A DNA stretch of 64,000 nt, from positions 62,001 through 126,000 of the forward strand of contig JAQWIW010000016.1 of assembly GCA_029248665.1 (NCBI GenBank). The letters run 5' to 3'. The first letter of the stretch is position 1. Each line of letters starts with the position of its first letter. The position numbers and the translations under genes are program-made. The notes under the pieces are model-generated. The model saw nothing but the letters and a program-made list of their open reading frames with translations, was not told where the DNA came from and did no database searches. Below are positions 57,879 to 64,000 of this stretch, piece by piece. This DNA comes from Opitutia bacterium (GTDB taxonomy: Bacteria; Verrucomicrobiota; Verrucomicrobiia; Opitutales; Coraliomargaritaceae).

Positions 57879-59879
57879 TCAAAGATAATGAAACGATAAT
57901 GCACAGTGCATTTTGAACCGTGGAATCGTCACAACATACATTGAATCATTTTGTAGAATATCAAGCTCTTGCTTATCGGGAATTAGAGATACTGACTTAA
58001 TTTCTTTAGGAAATTGGAAAGCAATGGTAATGTTTTCTAAGGATACGCTATCTTCAATAACTGAAGTTATGCCTCTACGAATAGGTGTACTGTAAAGCAC
58101 ATGAAGCACGTAGCGTTTTTCATTGGCTTGATGAAGTAAATTAATTCGAGCTGCACTCGGTAAATCGACCTCAATTATTGGATTTTTGTAGATTAAATCT
58201 AAACAATTCTTGAACAGATCTCGATGGATTCGCGCACCATGTTTATGATACATTGCATCCAATTCATGAGCAATGAAGATACACTTATCTTTTTTTACGA
58301 TGGCGGGATGTTGTGCCTTAGTGTCCTTAAAGGGTGTTTTTTGATGGGAACAATAATGCTCCGAGGTACGGTTAAAATACGGTTCGAAAATATCAGCTAG
58401 CACTTCTACTTCTGATATGGGTTTTACCTGAATGGCCGCATCATAATTCAAAAATGGCGTTTTAACAAAAATCGGATACAAGGTATCTTTAATCAAAGTG
58501 TAATCACAATCAAAACTAGAATCGCTTAAATATGCGACACCGAACTCTTCGGAAACTTTATCTTCAGTGAAATTCAAAAGACTTTTAGCTAGAGTGATCA
58601 CTGACCCACCCGACTTTATGAAACTCTTAACCTTATGTATTTCCTCAGAAGATAGTAGCGTTTTGCTGGGGAAAATAAGTACCGAATATTCGCTAAAGTC
58701 TTTGCTAAAATTAGCCACATCAAAATCGATTTGATTTTCTAAAAGTATTTTAGATAAACCTTCATCAGACTCTTGGTCAAAAGATCGCCAAAGTGCCAGC
58801 TTAGATATTGGCTTTCCTCCGATTCCATACGCTTCAACTTGCTCAGCATAATTATAAGCATAAGCAATATTTTCATAGGTACTGCTATCAATTATCCCAT
58901 TGGGGTGGAGTTGGTCACCAAAATTACAATTGGCTCCTGAGGCAATCATTGCTGCTGCTTCATATTTTAAAGCATCGGGATGCTTAAATCCTCCAAACTC
59001 ACCCCAGTCTGTATGAAATTTTCCACTCATGGCCGTTATGGGAAAACCTGCATTAAGAAAAAATTTAGCCTGCATGGGAAGCTTGTCATACCCGCCCCAA
59101 GTCGTCGGCAAATCTTCAAGGTCTTGAATAGTGTTATTTTCGTACATTCGGTGACGAAAATTCGCCCCACTATCGATTGCAGTTGTACCATTAAAAAATA
59201 CTTCTGCCTTGGGTATCTTTTCATGAATCAAAGTACTTAAGGTGCTACAATGTCGTTTCATCTGTGAGGCATTGAAGGCTTCCACAGTAGCTAGATCCCC
59301 CATATCTAGACCTAAAGATATCATGGATTTTTTACATTTCTCGCAATAGCAAAGCCGGTGCACTTGGTAGATATCAAACCAAAATCCATCTACTGAATAG
59401 GTATCACATAATTCTTTAATTTGGGAATGGATTAAATCATGATACGCAGTATTCAAACACATGAATTTCCAATAAAAATGAGGTAATTTTTGAGTCTTTT
59501 GCTTTTGCTTTTGCTCTTCCTCTGATAAAGCACCGTGAACAATGAAAGAACCATCTTTATTTTTCACACACCATTCAGGATGATCTTCGGCATCATTTGA
59601 AGACCAACCTACAGTAAAATAAATAAATGTTTTGATGCCTATTTCTTTACAGGCTGCAATCTGAGCACCTAGTAAATCAAACTTTAAATTCGGATGGATT
59701 CTACCAATCTTGGTGGGATAATAACTCCAACTATGATGACACTTCGCAAAAAGATTAATCGAAGTCACTTTGGCCTCTATCAAATACTTTTGAAATACTT
59801 TCTTATCAAAACTTTCGCCTATATTTTCAATATACTCCGAACAGTGAAAATCTAGATGGATTTGCCGTTTCAAAGTCAT
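57879..59879 (-). CDS. GHL6-type glycoside hydrolase-like protein with trimerisation-type domain
   Basis: The 666-aa protein starts RQIHLDFHCSEYIENIGESFD and SINLFAKCHHSWSYYPTKIG, which are typical of the hypothetical glycosyl hydrolase family 6 (GHL6) seen in Bacteroidota, Verrucomicrobiota and others. The TIM-barrel-type domain covers about the first 340 residues (IYQVHRLCYCEKC, TWGGYDKLPMQAKFFLNAG). A domain like the beta-galactosidase trimerisation fold follows (LALWRSFDQESDEG, YSVLIFPSKTLLSSEEIHK, SGGSVITLA), then a beta-rich tail. There is no signal peptide, so cytoplasmic action on imported oligosaccharides is likely. Substrate unknown. Confidence 0.82.
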   Translation of the reverse strand: MTLKRQIHLDFHCSEYIENIGESFDKKVFQKYLIEAKVTSINLFAKCHHSWSYYPTKIGRIHPNLKFDLLGAQIAACKEIGIKTFIYFTVGWSSNDAEDHPEWCVKNKDGSFIVHGALSEEEQKQKQKTQKLPHFYWKFMCLNTAYHDLIHSQIKELCDTYSVDGFWFDIYQVHRLCYCEKCKKSMISLGLDMGDLATVEAFNASQMKRHCSTLSTLIHEKIPKAEVFFNGTTAIDSGANFRHRMYENNTIQDLEDLPTTWGGYDKLPMQAKFFLNAGFPITAMSGKFHTDWGEFGGFKHPDALKYEAAAMIASGANCNFGDQLHPNGIIDSSTYENIAYAYNYAEQVEAYGIGGKPISKLALWRSFDQESDEGLSKILLENQIDFDVANFSKDFSEYSVLIFPSKTLLSSEEIHKVKSFIKSGGSVITLAKSLLNFTEDKVSEEFGVAYLSDSSFDCDYTLIKDTLYPIFVKTPFLNYDAAIQVKPISEVEVLADIFEPYFNRTSEHYCSHQKTPFKDTKAQHPAIVKKDKCIFIAHELDAMYHKHGARIHRDLFKNCLDLIYKNPIIEVDLPSAARINLLHQANEKRYVLHVLYSTPIRRGITSVIEDSVSLENITIAFQFPKEIKSVSLIPDKQELDILQNDSMYVVTIPRFKMHCALSFHYL

Positions 59880-59909
59880 TTAATATTTAGATGCATTAAT
59901 TTAAAAAAT

Positions 59910-59943
59910 AAAAAAAGTGGAGAAGGCAACCCTTCTCCACTTT
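59910..59943 (-). terminator. Intrinsic terminator after the PEP-CTERM gene
   Basis: Arms of 13 bases, AAAGTGGAGAAGG (59914-59926) and CCTTCTCCACTTT (59931-59943), with a four-base loop CAAC. On the minus strand it is followed by T runs (59910-59920 and beyond). Any transcript of the GHL6 gene from upstream must read through it. Confidence 0.9.
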
Positions 59944-59965
59944 AGAAAATTTATATAACTTACTG

Positions 59966-60856
59966 TTACTTTCTTTTACGAATTGCTACGAAGAGAAAAG
60001 AAGCAAATCCGATTAGAAGAGCGTAGGTAGATGGCTCAGGTACTGTTGATAAAGCTATATTATCCACTGCTATCCAGTTTCCAGTTGCACCACTAGATGC
60101 GTCTGTTCCCCAAACTCCTCCGCCATTCATAGTTTTCATTTGGAAGCCTGTAATTGATGTTAGACCAGTACCTGAAGATAATTCTGTCCATGTTAGAGAA
60201 TCTGTACTGTCACCATCATTGTTAACACCTAGGGAAGATCTCGCTGACCATGCACCTGTGGACAAATCACCATTTATTTGAAGTGTTAAATCCTTATTAT
60301 CATTTGAACCATTAAAGTTGTAAGAATTATTAAGTCCAATACCTGAAGTAGTTCCTCCAAATGCACCGACTGCGGTGCCTCCTTTTTGACTGTATGCTTG
60401 TGCAAAATTTCCAGATCCTGCTTTAAGAGCGATAGCCGCAAAATTACCTTCACCGTTTTCTAAACCAAATAGTATACCCATATTAGCAGTCTTTGGGTCA
60501 TTTAATTGCCATGTATCCAAAACTACTGTGAAGGCAAATGTATCTCCAGTGATAGCATTATCTAATGTGAATCGCCTAGTGACATCTCCAGTATCAATTT
60601 GAGGTTCACCGGCACCATTATTAAAAAGGCCTTTATAATTGGATGTATATCCGATATTCAAACTTCCTGAGGTATTAGAGCCCGCTGTTTGAGTAGACGC
60701 ACCGCCGAAATTCCATGCACCAGTCGCATCACCAAGGGCACTTGTAGCATTTAAATTAGTTCCATTCGCATCATTAAAGCCAATTTCTAAATTTACGGCA
60801 AAGATGTTTCCAACAAGAAATAAAGAAACAATCGTAAGATTTAATAAGTTTTTCAT
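59966..60856 (-). CDS. PEP-CTERM surface protein, possibly carbohydrate- or adhesin-related
   Basis: Secreted 296-aa protein with signal peptide (MKNLLNLTIVSLFLVGNIFA) and a C-terminal PEP-CTERM sorting tail: VPEPSTYALLIGFASFLFVAIRKRK in shorter pieces, that is a PEP motif, one membrane helix and a basic end. The exosortase (EpsH/XrtA type) that would process it is outside the window. The body is rich in Gly, Asn, Ser and Thr and predicted beta-structured, like a lectin or jelly-roll domain (FAFTVVLDTWQLND, MGILFGLENGEGNF). Its exact function is unknown. It is the first gene of a minus-strand group. Confidence 0.9.
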   Translation of the reverse strand: MKNLLNLTIVSLFLVGNIFAVNLEIGFNDANGTNLNATSALGDATGAWNFGGASTQTAGSNTSGSLNIGYTSNYKGLFNNGAGEPQIDTGDVTRRFTLDNAITGDTFAFTVVLDTWQLNDPKTANMGILFGLENGEGNFAAIALKAGSGNFAQAYSQKGGTAVGAFGGTTSGIGLNNSYNFNGSNDNKDLTLQINGDLSTGAWSARSSLGVNNDGDSTDSLTWTELSSGTGLTSITGFQMKTMNGGGVWGTDASSGATGNWIAVDNIALSTVPEPSTYALLIGFASFLFVAIRKRK

Positions 60857-60865
60857 AGGGTATAG

Positions 60866-60923
60866 GTTATAGGGTAAAGATAATTAACTTTCAAATCTTA
60901 CCAAATTGTTAAAGCATCAACAA
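60866..60923 (-). promoter_or_regulatory. Two tandem candidate promoters of the PEP-CTERM gene
   Basis: Proximal: TTGAAA (60889-60894) and TATAAC (60866-60871), 17 bp apart, the -10 ending nine bases before the ATG, so the transcript would be almost leaderless. Distal: TTGTTG (60918-60923) and TAAGAT (60895-60900), also 17 bp apart, giving a leader of about 35 bases. Either could be the real one. Confidence 0.45.
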
Positions 60924-61090
60924 TTAATACTAATGAATCAAAATATACCCAAAATGAAACTTCTTTTGCTATTTTGCTTGCTTAATAAGTTCAATTTATT
61001 AAATTAAAAATTATTAATTATTATTAATGAAACTTTTAGGCTTATATAATTAAGTAACCGATTTTCATAAAATAAGTATAAAATTATTAG

Positions 61091-62251
61091 ATGCTAAAAC
61101 CCAAACATATATTACTCTTACTGGAATGGTATGATTACCGAATTCATAAAGGCGTGGCACAAATGGCTCGCAAATATGGGTGGCAATTAAATTGCCCAAA
61201 GAATCAAAACAACATATCTTCTAAGTCAGGAATTTTGAAAGATTGGGATGGAGACGGCTGTATCGCCATGATTGAGTGTGATGAAACCTTTGAATACCTT
61301 AGAGGTAAACAAATTCCTTTAATTGATATGGGGCTTAGGGATCACCAAATACCGATTCCTCGTATGATTACGGATAATGAAAAGATTGGAAAACTTGCGG
61401 CCGAACACCTTCGTGAATTTGGACACAAGGAAATTTTCGTAATCGATCACGGTAAAAACATGATGTTTAAAGAGCGATTGAAATCACTCCAGAAACATTC
61501 TCGGATTAATAACTGCAAGGTAACTATTTTAAAATCTGCATCCGAGATTCAGAATGAGATTCTTCACGAATTAGAAGCAATTTTAGAAGAAAGAGGGCAA
61601 AAACTTAGAGAATCTTCATTAAGTTTTTTTGCTTATAACGATGCCATTGCGGCTGATTTGATTTCTCTTTGCTTAAGAAATGATATTCGCATTCCCGAAA
61701 ACATAGCGATCCTTGGGGTGGATAATGATGATTTAATCATAAGTAGTCTCATCCTAGGACTGAGCAGTGTGGATAGTGATCAAGAAGGATTAGGCCGGTC
61801 TTCTGCTAAATTGATGCATAATTTATTAAGTACTGGTGAAGTACAAACAAATGAAGAAATTTTTAGGCATCCTCCAAAAGGAGTGGTCACACGCAGAAGC
61901 ACTGATTGTTATGCGGTGAGAAATCCCCTAGTTTCAAACGCATTGCATTGGATTCAAAATAATTTTTATAAAGGGATACAAGCGACCGATGTTGCTTCAG
62001 CGATGAATGTCACTCAACAGGGTTTGCAAAAAGCATTTGCCGTAAATTATATCCGAAGTCCAGGCAATGAAATCAGACATCAGCGATTGGAAGCGGTTGC
62101 CTTCTTATTGAAAACGACAAATGCAAATTTAGATACCATCGCAAAAAACTGCGGCTTCTATTCAGTCAATTCTTTGATTAATAGCTTTCGCAAAAAATAC
62201 GATACGACTCCAGGGAAATTCAGAGAGTTACACAAAAAAGAAAACAACTGA
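61091..62251 (+). CDS. xylR: XylR-type transcriptional regulator (LacI-like sensor, AraC output)
   Basis: The 386-aa protein combines an N-terminal periplasmic-binding-type sensor (KHILLLLEWYDYRIHKGVAQMA, VDSDQEGLG-type segment, HPPKGVVTRRSTD) and a C-terminal AraC pair of helix-turn-helix motifs (IQATDVASAMNVTQQGLQKA; LDTIAKNCGFYSVNSLINSFRKK with the closing PGKFREL). This is the layout of XylR, which activates xylose genes on binding D-xylose. It lies beside the xylan locus and likely controls it. The stop is one base from that of the convergent xylanase gene. A TATAAA ends eight bases before the ATG. Confidence 0.9.
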   Translation: MLKPKHILLLLEWYDYRIHKGVAQMARKYGWQLNCPKNQNNISSKSGILKDWDGDGCIAMIECDETFEYLRGKQIPLIDMGLRDHQIPIPRMITDNEKIGKLAAEHLREFGHKEIFVIDHGKNMMFKERLKSLQKHSRINNCKVTILKSASEIQNEILHELEAILEERGQKLRESSLSFFAYNDAIAADLISLCLRNDIRIPENIAILGVDNDDLIISSLILGLSSVDSDQEGLGRSSAKLMHNLLSTGEVQTNEEIFRHPPKGVVTRRSTDCYAVRNPLVSNALHWIQNNFYKGIQATDVASAMNVTQQGLQKAFAVNYIRSPGNEIRHQRLEAVAFLLKTTNANLDTIAKNCGFYSVNSLINSFRKKYDTTPGKFRELHKKENN

Positions 62252-62252
62252 T

Positions 62253-64000
62253 TTAATCGTCAATTTCGACTTTGTAGAATTTCGATAGAGAATCTAAGTG
62301 ATTTTCGGACCATGTATTCAATGTCGTATTATCTCCTTGGATAGCTTCTTCCAGGACATCCCATTGATTCAAGCTGAGGTCACTCGTGGCTAATATTCGA
62401 TACAGTTTTTCTGCACTACCCAACCACTGTATTTGATTATCTGCTTGTTGATGATTGAAACCATAATGCCTAAATAGAGAATATGGATTATTTGGATTTG
62501 TCCCACTTCTGAATTCAATTAAATTGCTGAGACCATCATTATCAGCATCTGCATTTGGCAAACTATCTAAGTTGCTGAAATTACTTTGCTCCCATGCGTC
62601 CAGCATGCCATCGGAATCGGTATCTTCTGGATTCACTAAATCGGAAAGTTTAGAAAGTGAAATATCATCGACGTAAAAATTCACTCCCGCATCCACTCCA
62701 GCGATATAGATAAAGTCCATGTAATCTTGGTAAACAAACTGGCCTGATAAATCGACCCAAGTTTGCCCCTCAACACCATCCTGGTATTCAGTAATTGAAT
62801 TATAAACAACAGGATCCGTAGATTCTTTTATGGTGAGAGCTAGATTGGCACTTGATGCATCTAAATAAACCTTTGATGAAAATTGATACGTCGACCCTAC
62901 TTGCAAGGTATCCGTCGCACCAGAACCCGATAATATAAACCTTAATCCATGCCAAGATAAGGGAGTCCCTGCAGAATCTCGCTGAACTCTAAGTGAATTA
63001 TTTCCTGCATACGCTTGGCTATTTGAACTAGCCAAATTCACCGCACCAAATGGAATTAGACCACTATCAATGCTTCCTGATTCAAAGCCTGAATTATCAA
63101 TGAGACTTGGGCCTAATTGAATACTGCCGACTGAAATCTGTATAGAGTCTTGGATTATATTATTCCCTTGTGCGATAATGGACAAAATATGGACTCCCTC
63201 TGATGCGTCATACCAATTTGTTTGGAATGGTGGCACTGAATCTATTTTGTATAAATTTCCGTTTATATAAAATTCAACATTATTAATTCCGCTAATCGAT
63301 CCACTGGGATAAGCTGCATTTATTTCAATAGCTTCATTCAGGAAAAAAGTTTCATTGTCATATGGTTTTATAATTTTGAATTCACCATCCCCTTCGGTTA
63401 AATCACCCTCTGAATAAGATAAATAATACGGTTCTTGATCTGAATTAACTGTGATTGTTTTAGCGTAAGTAGTACCATCAATAATCACATCATAGTCTCC
63501 CGCAAATACGGCTAATTCAACATTACCACTTTCGTCGGTTTCAACAAGTGAGTCTGTCCACCATTCGTCATAAACTAGCTCACGATAACGTGTCACTTGA
63601 TCTGTCTCTATCCAATTGGTAGGATCATCATCTGCAGTGGCGGCTTTGTCATTCTTATCATAGCCTTCGTATTGCCAAGGTGCTCGATAATCTCTCCAGT
63701 GACAACCTGACCAAAAACCCCACATAAGAACCCCTTCAACCGCAGGATGCTCAAAAGCAGCCCTGTATACATTTTCAAGTTGATTTGCTTTTGCAGATTC
63801 AGAACTACTTATTGAACCGATATCTAGCTCAGTGATTTTAATAGGGACACCTAAATCATCTAAGATATTGAAACAATCTGTTAAGTGCTGTTTTGAGCGA
63901 GCGGTATTTCCAAAGTGACCTTGAACACCGATACCGTCGACAGGCACTCCATGATTATCCCTTAAATCAATCAATAAATTCTTAAAACTAGTCGCATTCC
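62253..64000 (-). CDS. Multidomain GH10 endo-1,4-beta-xylanase, C-terminal part
   Basis: About 582 residues are in the window and the gene continues past the right edge. The first part is the end of a GH10 barrel: VDGIGVQGHFG and PIKITELDIGSISS with the nucleophile Glu, and EGVLMWGFWSGCHWR; the acid/base Glu would lie outside. Next come a small beta-domain (AGDYDVIIDGTTYAKTITV), an Ig-like Big_7-type segment (NNVEFYINGNLYKIDSVPP), and a CBM4/9-like carbohydrate-binding domain (LIDNSGFESGSIDSG, FYVDDISLSKL). Then follows a thrombospondin-type Ca motif (DTDSDGMLDAWEQ, DADNDGLSNLIEF), and a final module with ATSDLSLNQWDV and FYKVEID. It is an extracellular xylan-degrading enzyme, regulated probably by the neighbouring XylR. 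Confidence 0.93.
   Translation of the reverse strand, partial: NATSFKNLLIDLRDNHGVPVDGIGVQGHFGNTARSKQHLTDCFNILDDLGVPIKITELDIGSISSSESAKANQLENVYRAAFEHPAVEGVLMWGFWSGCHWRDYRAPWQYEGYDKNDKAATADDDPTNWIETDQVTRYRELVYDEWWTDSLVETDESGNVELAVFAGDYDVIIDGTTYAKTITVNSDQEPYYLSYSEGDLTEGDGEFKIIKPYDNETFFLNEAIEINAAYPSGSISGINNVEFYINGNLYKIDSVPPFQTNWYDASEGVHILSIIAQGNNIIQDSIQISVGSIQLGPSLIDNSGFESGSIDSGLIPFGAVNLASSNSQAYAGNNSLRVQRDSAGTPLSWHGLRFILSGSGATDTLQVGSTYQFSSKVYLDASSANLALTIKESTDPVVYNSITEYQDGVEGQTWVDLSGQFVYQDYMDFIYIAGVDAGVNFYVDDISLSKLSDLVNPEDTDSDGMLDAWEQSNFSNLDSLPNADADNDGLSNLIEFRSGTNPNNPYSLFRHYGFNHQQADNQIQWLGSAEKLYRILATSDLSLNQWDVLEEAIQGDNTTLNTWSENHLDSLSKFYKVEIDD

Overview
The window looks like an AT-rich chromosomal segment from a heterotrophic, probably marine member of the Verrucomicrobiota (class Opitutia, in the broad neighbourhood of Puniceicoccales or Opitutales). 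This placement is inferred from several traits seen together: a PEP-CTERM surface protein, an Opitutia-style giant TonB receptor with an N-terminal acidic LAGTR motif, a GHL6-type glycoside hydrolase, a LacI/AraC hybrid XylR, a multidomain GH10 xylanase with thrombospondin-type calcium repeats, and the short 'SxDLxxW...FYR' module common in secreted verrucomicrobial proteins. It was not tested with a marker-gene tree. Very few start codons have a recognisable Shine-Dalgarno sequence.

Region 1 (1-8851, minus strand) is the division and cell-wall (dcw) cluster. In transcription order it holds mraZ, a 63-aa unknown, rsmH, ftsL-like, a 67-aa very basic unknown, ftsI, murE, murF, mraY and the 5' part of murD. 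Several junctions overlap or are separated by a few bases. Upstream of mraZ are four TGGG-type boxes spaced exactly 10 bp, the classic MraZ operator. MurE carries the DNPR motif, so the peptidoglycan probably uses meso-diaminopimelate. Divergent metF has a 10-bp inverted repeat ending two bases before its ATG.

Region 2 (10-13 kb) is mixed. It holds a small unknown gene with a nearly leaderless promoter, an AT-rich orphan gene between structured non-coding stretches beside tRNA-Ser(GCT), rlmH, and an unknown helical protein whose 3' end runs into an out-of-frame KAET-coding microsatellite.

Region 3 (13.2-21.8 kb) has two converging peptide-type ABC transporter operons. One is binding protein plus two separate permeases. 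The other is binding protein, a fused two-permease protein, and a single short ATPase. No second ATPase is present.

Region 4 (21.8-49.5 kb) is mainly housekeeping: lexA, a glyoxalase-fold gene, ispF, ndk, tRNA-Val, an O-acetylhomoserine sulfhydrylase, a secreted esterase, menF, a UvrD-type helicase, full-length purL, a DUF2851 gene, a NYN nuclease, two RluA-type pseudouridine synthases, a TonB-like protein, maf, nadE, hemL, ymdB, an acetolactate synthase large subunit without its small subunit, an ATP-dependent DNA ligase with its partner exonuclease, hpf and a four-helix membrane protein.

Region 5 (49.5-64 kb) is a xylose and xylan locus: tRNA-Arg(ACG), xylA and xylB with a structured leader, a 1469-aa TonB-dependent receptor, a secreted EF-hand protein, a GHL6-type hydrolase, a PEP-CTERM protein, an XylR-type regulator and a GH10 endoxylanase that runs off the right edge. 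The likely sequence of events is extracellular xylan cleavage (GH10), outer-membrane uptake of oligosaccharides (TonB receptor), intracellular processing (possibly the GHL6 enzyme), and xylose entry into the pentose phosphate pathway (XylA, XylB) under XylR control. Ca-binding-type motifs recur in the receptor, the EF-hand protein and the xylanase. I saw no CRISPR array, insertion sequence, rRNA or phage genes. No stretch over 300 bases lacks a gene.
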